From: Paenibacillus sp.
GTDB lineage: Bacteria > Bacillota > Bacilli > Paenibacillales > YIM-B00363
Direction: 5' to 3'
DNA: 64,000 nucleotides
Assembly: GCF_031177825.1 (NCBI RefSeq)
Contig: NZ_JAPSKE010000005.1
Location: forward strand, 186,001-250,000
Shown: positions 6,798 through 15,144 of the stretch, in pieces
Numbering within the stretch: position 1 is the stretch's first letter
Layout of the letters: every line of letters starts with the position of its first letter
Made by a program: the position numbers and the translations under genes
Notes under the pieces: model-generated
Told to the model about the DNA's origin: nothing
Database searches by the model: none
Seen by the model: the letters and a program-made list of their open reading frames with translations, nothing else

Positions 6798-7052
6798 CGT
6801 CATGACCTCCTTATGTTACTAGTATAACCTTAGAGATCGAAATGCCAACCTTTCCCCCCTGTGCATAGTTCGAAATTGCGAAAGAGTTTATCCACCGACG
6901 AAAATAGGGAATCCGCATTGACCACAGTTGCCCACAGGGATACCAACAGGCTGTGTTTAACTTTTCGTGGATCCAGGCTGCCTTTTTTATAAATACCCAC
7001 ATATCCACAACCCCTGCCGTCCACAGGTTTATTTGTACCCATCCATGGGTAG
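6798..7052. other. Intergenic region with TCCACA-rich motifs and a dispersed repeat unit
   Basis: About 255 bp without a gene. It contains GAAAATAGGGAA (6900-6911), the same unit that recurs in the 44.6-44.8 kb intergenic region. It also has several DnaA-box-like words: TTATCCACC (6888-6896), ATATCCACA (7001-7009), and weaker TTGCCCACA and GTCCACAGG. None is a perfect TTATCCACA, and no AT-rich unwinding element or dnaA gene is nearby. Confidence 0.45.
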
Positions 7053-7083
7053 CAAAAGGTCCCGGCGAAGCCTCCGGGACCTT
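7053..7083 (-). terminator. Rho-independent terminator of the YdcZ-like unit
   Basis: Stem AAGGTCCCGG / CCGGGACCTT with an 8-base loop, then TTTTGCT on the minus strand; 9 bp past the stop at 7092. Confidence 0.85.
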
Positions 7084-7091
7084 CTCGATGT

Positions 7092-7574
7092 TCATGCTTC
7101 GGCTTCCGCCGCGGGCGGAACCGCCGCTTCCGCATTTCGAACGCCGCCTAGCTGGAATAAGAAGAGGCCTCCTGCAATCGCTAGCGCGCCGATCAGTCTT
7201 GTCGGCGTAATCGGCACTCGATCCAATCCGAACCAGCCGAAGGCGTCCCATATCATGGCGAACCCGAGCTGCGACGTCATGGCGGTCAGGACCGCGGATG
7301 TCGGGCCGAGCCGTCGGAGCCCCTGCACCATGCAGACGACGACGCCGACGCCGATCAAGCCGCTGAACCAAAACCACGTCTGCATCGGCTTCGGACGCAG
7401 CAATTCGCCTCCTTCGAAGACAAGCCCCATCGCGAGCGACGCCGCGAACCCGAGTCCGAGCACGAGCGTCGTCGTCGTCCATACGCTCGTGTGCTCGTTC
7501 ACTCGGTTGTTGAACAAGTTTTGCACGCCGACCAACGCTCCGGACAACGCCGCCCATAGAATACCTAGAATCAT
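7092..7574 (-). CDS. YdcZ/DUF606-type DMT transporter subunit (second of a pair)
   Basis: A 160-residue, five-helix membrane protein of the DUF606 (YdcZ) branch of the DMT superfamily. It begins LGILWAALSGALVGVQNLFNNR and contains SVWTTTTLVLGLGFAASL and LGPTSAVLTAMTSQLGFAMIWD. DUF606 proteins are half-size transporters, usually encoded in pairs that dimerise. Its partner is 8294-8716. Unusually, a Crp/Fnr gene lies between the two halves, with only 2 bp between the crp stop and this start. The C terminus carries an Ala/Glu-rich tail (AEAAVPPAAEAEA). Substrate unknown. Confidence 0.8.
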   Translation of the reverse strand: MILGILWAALSGALVGVQNLFNNRVNEHTSVWTTTTLVLGLGFAASLAMGLVFEGGELLRPKPMQTWFWFSGLIGVGVVVCMVQGLRRLGPTSAVLTAMTSQLGFAMIWDAFGWFGLDRVPITPTRLIGALAIAGGLFLFQLGGVRNAEAAVPPAAEAEA

Positions 7575-7576
7575 CG

Positions 7577-8278
7577 TTATCCTTCCTTCCCGAGTGAACC
7601 GGCGAGTCGCTTCAGCCGCTCTGGCTCCAACACTTGAATATACGACTTGTTCCTCTCGATCAACCCTTCGTCGCAGAGCTTCCTTATGACCCGGTTAAGA
7701 TGGCGGTAGCTCGTGCCGAGCAAGTTGGCCGTGTCCTGCACGTTCGCGACGGGCAACCGGCCGCGAAACCGCGCGTCCGTCTCATCGCAGCATACCGACA
7801 GCAAGTAATTGGAAAATCGCGCTTCGACGGGGTACATCAAATTCAAGCTGCTGTGATTCGTCCTGTAATTGAGCTTCTTCACCATCATCTCCAGCAGGAA
7901 ACGAAGCAGCGGCGCATGGTCCTCGCCCGACTCGCGCAGCGCGCGGTACGAGATGCCGATCATCGACGCCTCGGTAACGGCCTCGACGTAATTGTGAATC
8001 GCATCCCCGCCGATATATTCGAGATCGCCGATCACCTCGAGCGGCGTACGGAAGGAAAGCACGAGCGTCTTTCCCTCCGGGGAATTGTGGAACACTTTAA
8101 TTTTCCCTTTCACCAACACGTATAGCGTCGAAGCCGGCTCTCCTTGCACGCAGATGTTTTCCCCTTGCGCGAAGACGTATACCGCCGCATGCGAACGCAG
8201 CCGGTCCGGAAGGACTCGCTCCAAGCGGTGGAACTGTATATAGGCGTCCACCGCCTCCCGATGTTCGATCCTGTACAT
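7577..8278 (-). CDS. Crp/Fnr-family transcriptional regulator
   Basis: A 233-residue regulator. An N-terminal cyclic-nucleotide-binding-type beta barrel (about 25-120, with FAQGENICVQGEPASTLYVLVKGKIKV) is followed by a C-terminal helix-turn-helix (about 165-225, ANVQDTANLLGTSYRHLNRVIRKLCDEGLI). It has no N-terminal Fe-S cysteine cluster, so it is not a classical Fnr. It resembles YeiL-type regulators in overall layout. Its position inside the transporter pair, in a tight same-strand operon (15 bp and 2 bp gaps), suggests it regulates that export/import pair or responds to its substrate. Effector unknown. Confidence 0.85.
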   Translation of the reverse strand: MYRIEHREAVDAYIQFHRLERVLPDRLRSHAAVYVFAQGENICVQGEPASTLYVLVKGKIKVFHNSPEGKTLVLSFRTPLEVIGDLEYIGGDAIHNYVEAVTEASMIGISYRALRESGEDHAPLLRFLLEMMVKKLNYRTNHSSLNLMYPVEARFSNYLLSVCCDETDARFRGRLPVANVQDTANLLGTSYRHLNRVIRKLCDEGLIERNKSYIQVLEPERLKRLAGSLGKEG

Positions 8279-8293
8279 GACTCGGTATCTCCT

Positions 8294-8716
8294 TTACCCT
8301 TTCACGATCGCGGCGCCGACCGCCATCAGCGCGATGCCGACCGCCTGCGGCCAACGCATCCGGCGCTTCTTCGCACCGAACCATCCGTTCGATTCCGCGA
8401 GGAACGTCAATGCGAGCTGCGCGATCAGTACGAGCGATACGGCGAGCGTCATGCCGATCCGATGGATCGCCGTTACGTTGCCGAAAATAATGATCGCGGC
8501 GAACGCGCCTCCCGCCAAATAATAAGGCTTTACGCGCGCCAGCGCGTTTATTCGCCGGTCCCGCGCCACCGTCAGCAGCAGCGCGGCCGCGACAAAGCCG
8601 GTGAACTGCGTCAGCGTCGCCGCCTGCCACGTGCCGATCGCCGCGCCGATTCGCGCGTTCGCCACCCCTTGCAGCGCGATGAAGCCTCCGGCCAACACGC
8701 CGAATAACCAACCCAT
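8294..8716 (-). CDS. YdcZ/DUF606-type DMT transporter subunit (first of a pair)
   Basis: A 140-residue, five-helix DUF606 protein beginning MGWLFGVLAGGFIALQGVANARIG, with TQFTGFVAAALLLTVA and IALMAVGAAIVKG. The start is ATG 8716, which has AGAGGGA seven bases upstream; the longer frame to 8791 adds a charged tail with no family match. It forms the first cistron of a three-gene unit, subunit - Crp/Fnr regulator - subunit, and should assemble with the protein at 7092-7574. The substrate is not identifiable from sequence. Confidence 0.8.
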   Translation of the reverse strand: MGWLFGVLAGGFIALQGVANARIGAAIGTWQAATLTQFTGFVAAALLLTVARDRRINALARVKPYYLAGGAFAAIIIFGNVTAIHRIGMTLAVSLVLIAQLALTFLAESNGWFGAKKRRMRWPQAVGIALMAVGAAIVKG

Positions 8717-8803
8717 GTCCAGTCCCTCTTCCCTTCTTCCGATTCGCTTGCTCTTATCATAGAGACGAAAGCGGCCGGCGGGAAAGGACATATGTCCCGA
8801 AAA

Positions 8804-10069
8804 TTAACCGACCCCGACTTGCCCTTCCCTTCGCGCTTCGCTTCGACCCGCCTGCTGCAAGTCATATCCGGTAGGGTTCTGGAAGACGCGAAGCCCGAAC
8901 TCCGGAGCGACGGCGAAGACGTGATCGAAAATATCGGCTTGAATCGTCTCGTACGACGCCCATGCGGTCGTATTCGTGAACGCGTAAATTTCAAGCGGCA
9001 GCCCGTATTCCCCCGGCGCCAGCTGCCGGACGAGCAAGGTCATCTCCTGATGAATGTTCGGGTGCTGCTGCAGGTAATGCAACACATACGCCCGGAATAC
9101 GCCGATATTCGTCATCTGCCGGCCGTTCGCCCTCACCGTCGTATCGACGCGGCGCTCGGCGTTGTACGCCTCGATGTCCCGCTGACGCTCCGTCACGTAC
9201 TCCGTCAGAAAATGAATGCTTCGAAACCGCTCGATCATCTCCGGCGAACAGAACGCGATGCTGCTCGCGTCGATGGTTATCGAACGCTTGATTCTGCGGC
9301 CGCCGGACGCCTGCATCCCTCTCCAGTTCCGGAACGAATCGGAGATGAGGGCATAACTCGGGATCGTGGTGATCGTCATATCGAAATTCCGAACCTTGAC
9401 CGTGTTCAGCGAGATGTCGATGACGTCCCCGTCCGCATCATACTTCGGCATCTCGATCCAGTCGCCGACGCGCACCATATCGTTCGAGGCGAGCTGCACG
9501 CCCGCGACCAACCCTAGAATCGAATCCTTGAAAATTAACATCAGCACGGCCGACAGCGCGCCCAGCCCGCTCAACAAAATAATGGGACTCTGCCCGATCA
9601 GCGTCGCGATGACGGCGACGGCGCCGACGAGGAAGATGAACATTTTCACGACCTGAATATATCCCTTGATCGGCTTCAGCTTGGACACTTCGTACGTTCG
9701 ATAAATATCGTCCGCGGCGTTCAAACAAGCGTTCAGCACGACGATGCCGACGATCGTAAAGTAGCAAAACGCCGCTTTCTCTAGAAGCGCCTGATGACTC
9801 GGAAAGAGCGGCGAAAAATAATAGATGATAAGGACGGGCACGATATGAGAGAGCTTCTGAAACACTTTCCGTTCCAACAGCATGTCGTCCCACTTGAACC
9901 GGTTCCGCTTCACGAAGCGGGCCACGACGCCGTGCACGACCTTCTTCGCGACGCCGTTCGCGACAATGCCGAGCCCCGCGATGAGAACGACCAGAATCCA
10001 ACTCGATAACAGTCCCGCCAGCTCCGTCGACGCGCCATACCTTATCAGTTGTTCTCTGATGAAATCCAT
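8804..10069 (-). CDS. MscS-family mechanosensitive channel (YbdG-like)
   Basis: A 421-residue membrane protein with about five N-terminal helices, then the conserved pore/beta-domain region LSGLGALSAVLMLIFKDSIL-GLVAGVQLASNDMVRVGDWIE. The latter is the MscS signature. The extended soluble C-terminal domain (about 220-421) and DMVRVGDWIEMPKYDADG insertion resemble the E. coli YbdG subgroup. It should gate on membrane tension during osmotic down-shock. The reading frame starts at ATG 10069 (AGGAGG upstream), and the gene is flanked by an intrinsic terminator of the upstream gene, so it is probably transcribed alone. Confidence 0.9.
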   Translation of the reverse strand: MDFIREQLIRYGASTELAGLLSSWILVVLIAGLGIVANGVAKKVVHGVVARFVKRNRFKWDDMLLERKVFQKLSHIVPVLIIYYFSPLFPSHQALLEKAAFCYFTIVGIVVLNACLNAADDIYRTYEVSKLKPIKGYIQVVKMFIFLVGAVAVIATLIGQSPIILLSGLGALSAVLMLIFKDSILGLVAGVQLASNDMVRVGDWIEMPKYDADGDVIDISLNTVKVRNFDMTITTIPSYALISDSFRNWRGMQASGGRRIKRSITIDASSIAFCSPEMIERFRSIHFLTEYVTERQRDIEAYNAERRVDTTVRANGRQMTNIGVFRAYVLHYLQQHPNIHQEMTLLVRQLAPGEYGLPLEIYAFTNTTAWASYETIQADIFDHVFAVAPEFGLRVFQNPTGYDLQQAGRSEARREGQVGVG

Positions 10070-10085
10070 TACAGCCTCCTCTGAT

Positions 10086-10128
10086 AAAGAAGCTCAAGGA
10101 CCGGGGGAAAGCCCGGCTCTTGAGCTTC
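10086..10128 (-). terminator. Rho-independent terminator of the DUF4317 gene
   Basis: GAAGCTCAAG (10089-10098) pairs with CTTGAGCTTC (10119-10128), with an inner CCGGG/CCCGG stem. TTTATC follows on the minus strand. Confidence 0.8.
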
Positions 10129-10135
10129 GGAATGA

Positions 10136-11299
10136 TTACAATGTCTCCGTGGCGAGCGTAAACCCTTCGATCACGGCATCCTCGTCCACCTCGATCAAGA
10201 TGCATCGCTTGCCGTGATAGTCGACTTGTTTCACATACTTTAAATCTTGCGGGCTGACCGTAATCGTCGCTACCTTCGTATCGATCTTAATCGATTTCGA
10301 CGTGAACTTCGGGATGACGCTGCTGGCTTTAAGCTCATAGTTTTTGTCGTCGACGACCGTCTGGAACGCGCGCTCCACCTTCTCCGTCGTCAAATCGTCC
10401 ACGCCGCTCGCCGTCAGCAGCCGCTCCACGTCTCGGTAATCCAACTTCGGCGGCTCTTCCTCCTGATTCGTTTCGATGACCTGGTGGATGCCCTCGTACA
10501 CATGCGCCAACGTCGCCGCGTCGAGCTGGTCTCCCGCCACTTCCTTCACGATTTCCTCGAAGATGACCCGCTCTTCCTGCGCCGTCACCGTCTTCTCGGC
10601 GTTCAACACCTGATCGATGAAATGGTGATTCGGTTCGTTCGCTTTGCCCGAGCAATACAGCACGCGATTCACGTCGGACGCGTTGTCCGTTACGCTAGGA
10701 TAGAAGAAACCTTGTTCCGGCGCGCTTAACTTAATGATCGGATCGACGATGACGTTATACTTGAACTCTCGTTCGACATAATCGAACAGCAAGGTTTTCT
10801 TCTGCTGTTCCGTACTGTTGACGCTGCACAGAATGAACGGATGCGCGAACATCTCGTCCCGCTCGTTCTGCTCGGCTTCGTCGTTCCGCTCCCGGGTCGG
10901 ACGGAAGTATTCCCCTCGGACGAACGTGACCACCGTATCCCGTTCATACTTCGTATCCGCCAGCATCTTCTCCACCAACACGAGCATCAGGTTTTGCCAG
11001 TCTTCCGTGTGACCGGTCACCAGCCCTTGATGGAGCAGCACCCGGGTCGGCTCCTCCGCGTCTTCTTGAAATTTGACTTCGAACAGCTTCTGACCTAATT
11101 CCCCGGTCAACAGCTTTTTGAAATTGCCCATATACAGCTCTTGCTTTTCCCGGTCCACCAGAGCGAACGGCTGACACTCGTAATGATAAATCTCGCTGCT
11201 TTCCTTCATGATGTACACGTTCAGAATGTCGAAAACCTTAAGCAAATCATGATCCAGCTTAAACTGCTTGCGAATGTGCGCGACTTCTTTCTTATTCAT
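10136..11299 (-). CDS. DUF4317 family protein
   Basis: A 387-residue soluble, acidic protein that I recognise as DUF4317 from its start MNKKEVAHIRKQFKLDHDLL, the segment VVTFVRGEYFRPTR, and HPFILCSVNSTEQQKKTLLF. There is no signal peptide or membrane span. The biological role is unknown. It has an intrinsic terminator directly behind it. The damaged DNA-alkylation-repair gene lies 44 bp upstream on the same strand and may have been the first gene of the same unit. Confidence 0.8.
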   Translation of the reverse strand: MNKKEVAHIRKQFKLDHDLLKVFDILNVYIMKESSEIYHYECQPFALVDREKQELYMGNFKKLLTGELGQKLFEVKFQEDAEEPTRVLLHQGLVTGHTEDWQNLMLVLVEKMLADTKYERDTVVTFVRGEYFRPTRERNDEAEQNERDEMFAHPFILCSVNSTEQQKKTLLFDYVEREFKYNVIVDPIIKLSAPEQGFFYPSVTDNASDVNRVLYCSGKANEPNHHFIDQVLNAEKTVTAQEERVIFEEIVKEVAGDQLDAATLAHVYEGIHQVIETNQEEEPPKLDYRDVERLLTASGVDDLTTEKVERAFQTVVDDKNYELKASSVIPKFTSKSIKIDTKVATITVSPQDLKYVKQVDYHGKRCILIEVDEDAVIEGFTLATETL

Positions 11300-11342
11300 G
11301 GTTCGTGAGACAGCTCCTAAGAAGTGATATGCCTTCTGCGAA

Positions 11343-11791
11343 TTAACACCTTACATATTTGCGTTTGAAGCCGAGATCCCCTTTTTCCACGGCCTTGCGA
11401 ATGCTTTCGGCAGCGTGCAGCGTCCTGCTTCGTTTCTTGTCCCGCTTCATTTCTAACGGGCCGACCGCCTCGGCCGCGGCGACCGCCTTGTCGTGAAGCG
11501 GAACATAAGAGATCGCTGCGGTATAGAGGAAATTGTTCATCGCGGATTTCGCCCGCTCGGGCGCATCGCGAATCGTCCGCTCCACCGTGTCCAGCAACCC
11601 GGCGAGCTTGCTTTCGGAAAATTCGCGGTCCGGCCGGCTTCCGAGCAGCCAACAATAACAGCTCCAGCCCGCCGATCTTCGCAGCTCTTCGCCGCTGGCG
11701 ATCCACTTGTCGGCTTCGGCTTGCGCGACGTCGGCTTCTGCCAACGTGACCGCGACGACGTAATCGGAAAGCAAACCGCTTCTACATTCAT
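11343..11791 (-). pseudogene. DNA alkylation repair (AlkD-like) gene with internal deletion
   Basis: An intact start, GAGGAAGGG then ATG at 11791, encodes MNVEAV, which is how related AlkD-like proteins begin. The frame then breaks. In the next frame the C-terminal part of the family follows: LSDYVVAVTLAEADVAQA, then SAGWSCYCWLL, RDAPERAKSAMNNFLYTAAI and the tail GDLGFKRKYVRC. Intact family members are about 230 residues; here roughly 85-100 codons between the sixth codon and SDYVVAV are missing, with a frame shift at the join. The 143-codon TTG-initiated frame is therefore probably not a functional gene. HEAT-like repeat residues for base flipping are lost. Confidence 0.7.
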
Positions 11792-11926
11792 AGCGTTACC
11801 CTTCCTCTTCTAATGGAGGTTCGTTTCGCTCGTCCGTTTCTCCATTTTACATCATTCGCATAGGGAAATGGGCATCTTAATGATATACTGTCTTTTCATC
11901 ATGTTAAAACACGGGAGAGACACGAG

Positions 11927-13249
11927 ATGAACGACAACATTCGCTTTAAAGATACGGTCACGATCGGTTTTATGCTGTTCGCTTTATTTTTCGGCGCGGG
12001 CAATCTCGTCTTTCCGGCGATGTTAGGGCAGCAAGCCGGCGATCAATACGGCTTCGCCAATCTGGGCTTCCTGATTACGGGGGTCGGTCTACCGATCCTC
12101 GGCACCTTGGCGTTCGGCTTCTCCGGCTCCAAGGACTTGCTTGCCTTAACGAGCCGCGTCCATCCTTGGTTCGGCATCGGCTTCACCACGATGCTGTACC
12201 TCACGATCGGACCGTTGTTCGCCATGCCGAGAACCGGCAGCGTGTCGTATGAAATCGGAATGAAACCCTTCCTCGGAGCGCAGCATGAACCGCTTCTCGC
12301 GGCGGCGTTTACGATTGTATTTTTCGGGGTTACCCTTCTGTTCTCTTTACGCCCGGCGAAAATCATCGACATCGTGGGCAAAGGATTGACGCCGGCGCTC
12401 ATGATTTTGATCGCCCTATTGGCGTTCGCCGCCGTCGCGGCTCCCCTCGGACGTCCGCAACAACCGGTAGGCGATTACAGCGCGCACGCCTTCTTCAACG
12501 GCTTTCAAGAGGGATACTTAACGATGGATACGCTCGCGGCCCTCGTCTTCGGCATTCTCGTCATCGACGCGATTCGCGCGAAGGGAGCCGATCGACGACG
12601 CCGTACGCTGCTCGTCTGCTTCCAAGCTTCGGCGATATCGGCCGCGATTCTCGCCCTCATCTATACGGCGCTCGCGTATATCGGCGCAAGCAGCGTCTCC
12701 GCCTTCGGCCGCTTGGGCAACGGCGGCGAAGTGCTGCAGCGAACGGCCGATTATTATTTCGGCACGTTCGGCGGAGCGGTGCTCGGCGTTATCGTGCTGC
12801 TCGCTTGCCTCACGACGAGCATCGGCCTCGCCACCTCGTGCAGCAGCTACTTTCATACCCTGTTCCCGAAAATGTCTTACCGACGGATCTGCGTCATCCT
12901 GACCGCGGCGAGCGCCCTGATCGCGAACGCGGGCTTGGAGAAGTTAATTTCGTTCTCCGTGCCGGTCTTGACGATCCTATACCCGCTGGCCATCGCGCTC
13001 ATCCTCTTGACGTTCGCGCATGATTGGTTTCAGGGCAAACGAAGCGTGTACGGATGGTGTTTGCTGCTGACGTTCATCGTCAGCTTGGTCGGCGGACTGG
13101 CCGGCACGCCGCTCCGGATCGAACGGCTTCACGTCTGGTTTACCCAAGCGCTTCCCTTGTACGACATCGGCTTAGGTTGGGTGCTTCCGGCTTGCGCGGG
13201 GGCGGTCCTGGGCTTGCTATGGCCAAGGACCAAACCGTTGGAATCGTAA
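11927..13249 (+). CDS. brnQ: Branched-chain amino acid transport system II carrier protein
   Basis: A 440-residue membrane protein with about twelve helices and the LIVCS/BrnQ signature near the start, GFMLFALFFGAGNLVFPAML-GQQAG. Further matches are FATMPRTGS-like PLFAMPRTGSVSYEIGM and FFGVTLLFSLRPAKIIDIVGK. It should import leucine, isoleucine and valine with Na+ or H+. The start is ATG 11927 with GGGAGAG upstream. A T-box or other leucine-responsive leader was looked for in the 130 bp upstream and not seen. The DUF3231 gene follows 55 bp downstream on the same strand without an obvious terminator. Confidence 0.92.
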   Translation: MNDNIRFKDTVTIGFMLFALFFGAGNLVFPAMLGQQAGDQYGFANLGFLITGVGLPILGTLAFGFSGSKDLLALTSRVHPWFGIGFTTMLYLTIGPLFAMPRTGSVSYEIGMKPFLGAQHEPLLAAAFTIVFFGVTLLFSLRPAKIIDIVGKGLTPALMILIALLAFAAVAAPLGRPQQPVGDYSAHAFFNGFQEGYLTMDTLAALVFGILVIDAIRAKGADRRRRTLLVCFQASAISAAILALIYTALAYIGASSVSAFGRLGNGGEVLQRTADYYFGTFGGAVLGVIVLLACLTTSIGLATSCSSYFHTLFPKMSYRRICVILTAASALIANAGLEKLISFSVPVLTILYPLAIALILLTFAHDWFQGKRSVYGWCLLLTFIVSLVGGLAGTPLRIERLHVWFTQALPLYDIGLGWVLPACAGAVLGLLWPRTKPLES

Positions 13250-13304
13250 CGGGCCATCATGGAAAACCTGAAGGTATGAGACGGACCCGTGGAGGAATCA
13301 CGCA

Positions 13305-14324
13305 ATGACGCAGCCGCAAGTAAAGCCGACTAACATCGAGTTCAGCAGCACGGAAATCGGCGGACTCTGGAGCATTTACATGCAAGAGAGCATGACCGTT
13401 TGTTTCCTCACTTATTTCGTACACCATCTGCAGGACGGCGATATCCTGCCCATGGCGCAGAAGGCGCTGCATATTTCGCAAGGACGGTTGGAACGGATCC
13501 GGACGCTGCTCTCGAAAGAAAACTTCCCGATCCCCGACGGCTTCACGGACAAAGACGTGAATTTGTCTGCTCCTCCGCTGTTCCATGACGAGTTCGCGCT
13601 TAGTTTCATCTACATGACGAACCGAATGGGCATGATTAATTACGCGTTCACCTCCTCGAATAACGTAAGGCTCGACGTGCTGGACTTCTTTAATGAATGC
13701 CTGCATACCTCGACCGAGTTGTTCGGGCAAGCCGTGAAGCTGCAGCTGGAGAAAGGCCTATACGATCGCCCGCCGAAAATGAACTATCCGAATCAAGTGG
13801 AGTACGTACAGAAAACGACGTTTCTCGACGGGTTCATGGGACATGTTCGACCTTTAAGCGCCATCGAGCTGTCGGAAATCTTCTTCAACATCGAAAGAAA
13901 TTACTTCGCGGTCATCGTGATGCTCGGTTTCGCGCAGGTGATGCAGGACAAGGAGCTTCAGAGCCATATCCTTCGGGGGAAAAAAATCAGCGAAAAGCAA
14001 GTGGAGCTGTTCAACAAATTGTTATTGGACGAAGAGCTGCTCGGTACGGTCACCGTTGGCATGGAGGTCACCGCATCCACGACTTCCCCCTTCTCGGATA
14101 AGCTCATTATGGCGATGATCAATGTGCTCAACGCGGTCGACATCGTATTGATTTCGCATGCGATGGCTTTATCCATGAGAGCCGATCTCATCGCCCATTA
14201 CAGTAAAATCGTCGGCGAGGTCATGTTGTACGCGAAAGACACCTTCGATATCGTCGTCGATCGGGGATGGCTCGAGCAGCCCCCTCTCTCGACGGATCGC
14301 CACCAATTGCTGAATCGAAGGTAA
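13305..14324 (+). CDS. DUF3231 family protein
   Basis: A 339-residue protein of DUF3231, which occurs almost only in spore-forming Firmicutes. Two helical repeats can be seen. The first starts LSSTEIGGLWSIYMQESMTV-like (residues about 10-170) and the second starts PLSAIELSEIFFNIERNYFA (about 185-330). Each resembles a ferritin-like four-helix bundle, an interpretation I infer from helix pattern only. It is soluble and has no signal peptide. The biochemical role is unknown. The GGAGG ribosome site precedes ATG 13305. Confidence 0.8.
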   Translation: MTQPQVKPTNIEFSSTEIGGLWSIYMQESMTVCFLTYFVHHLQDGDILPMAQKALHISQGRLERIRTLLSKENFPIPDGFTDKDVNLSAPPLFHDEFALSFIYMTNRMGMINYAFTSSNNVRLDVLDFFNECLHTSTELFGQAVKLQLEKGLYDRPPKMNYPNQVEYVQKTTFLDGFMGHVRPLSAIELSEIFFNIERNYFAVIVMLGFAQVMQDKELQSHILRGKKISEKQVELFNKLLLDEELLGTVTVGMEVTASTTSPFSDKLIMAMINVLNAVDIVLISHAMALSMRADLIAHYSKIVGEVMLYAKDTFDIVVDRGWLEQPPLSTDRHQLLNRR

Positions 14325-14473
14325 CGACGACGCTAAGCGGACGATCCGGATATTTCCGCCGCTGCCTCCATTTTCATAAGGAAATGCCGCTTCGGATTCG
14401 ATACAATGGGTTGATGAAATGTAAATCCTACTCTTAGAGAAGGTCTTTTCAAAACGAATAGGACGGTGAGAAA

Positions 14474-15064
14474 GTGAACCAAGCAGCAGTGTTGACCCTG
14501 CTCGCCTTGATCCTTTCCAACGCCCTTGTAGTGGCGAATAATGAACAATCTACAGGGTATGAGAATCCGGTTCAGCATCCAGTTACGAGTGTTGAAACGA
14601 TTCGAACGGAAAGCGGTCAGGATGTCGGGGCATCGGAGTCGCCGGAGGAGCCGGTTACGGCGAGCGTCTCTGCCGAACAACCGAACGCGTCGTCCGAACC
14701 ATCGTACGTAACGTCGGAAGAAGTCGAATTGCTTGCGCGAATCGTAAGCGCGGAGGCGAAGAACGAACCATATAAAGGGCAAGTGGCCGTTGCGGCGGTC
14801 GTCTTGAACCGAGTGGAAGAAGAAGGCTTCGGCGATACGATCGAAGAGGTCATTTATTCCAAGGGGCAATTCCAGCCGGTCAGCAACGGTACGATTCATC
14901 GAGAGCCTGTCGATTCGGCCTATCGGGCGGCCGAAGAAGCGCTGAACGGGAAAGACCCGACGAAGGGCGCGATTTACTTCGCGAATATGGAGATCGCCGA
15001 CCATCACCCGAATCCGAAGGCGAAGAAGACGGTGCAAATCGGAGATCATACGTTTTATAAATAA
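14474..15064 (+). CDS. Cell wall hydrolase (SleB/CwlJ-like, Hydrolase_2)
   Basis: A 196-residue protein starting at GTG 14474 with an N-terminal hydrophobic segment (AAVLTLLALILSNALVVA, signal peptide or anchor), a low-complexity Ser/Glu/Val linker (about 30-75), and a C-terminal SleB-like domain (about 80-196). The domain has LLARIVSAEAKNEPYKGQVA, VAAVVLNRV, and FQPV..G. The first of these holds the catalytic glutamate of this lysozyme-like family. SleB/CwlJ enzymes cut cortex peptidoglycan during spore germination; shorter paralogues such as this may act on vegetative wall. It stands alone and ends at a strong terminator shared with the thi operon tail. Confidence 0.85.
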   Translation: MNQAAVLTLLALILSNALVVANNEQSTGYENPVQHPVTSVETIRTESGQDVGASESPEEPVTASVSAEQPNASSEPSYVTSEEVELLARIVSAEAKNEPYKGQVAVAAVVLNRVEEEGFGDTIEEVIYSKGQFQPVSNGTIHREPVDSAYRAAEEALNGKDPTKGAIYFANMEIADHHPNPKAKKTVQIGDHTFYK

Positions 15065-15102
15065 AGCCGCTTCCCTCTTTAGCGAGAGGGGAAGCGGCTT
15101 TT
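15064..15102 (+). terminator. Strong terminator after the SleB-like gene
   Basis: AAGCCGCTTCCCCTC-type stem (AAGCCGCTTCCCTCT / AGAGGGGAAGCGGCTT) with a short loop and TTTTG. Its position between convergent genes suggests it could also act on thi-operon transcripts. Confidence 0.85.
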
Positions 15103-15144
15103 GCGTTGGAATCGTCTGGCTGCGCGTCGCTTACCTTCGGCCGC

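Noticed and set aside
6888..7030. Replication origin or DnaA-box cluster
   Set aside because: Only near-matches (TTATCCACC, ATATCCACA) occur, with no dnaA/dnaN genes, no AT-rich element and no repeat spacing.
11343..11774. Intact 143-residue protein from TTG 11774
   Set aside because: The sequence is only the C-terminal part of the AlkD-like family, and the proper start lies in another frame just upstream; it is better read as a pseudogene.
11800..11926. T-box or leucine leader before brnQ
   Set aside because: No T-box core sequence, specifier stem or terminator was found.
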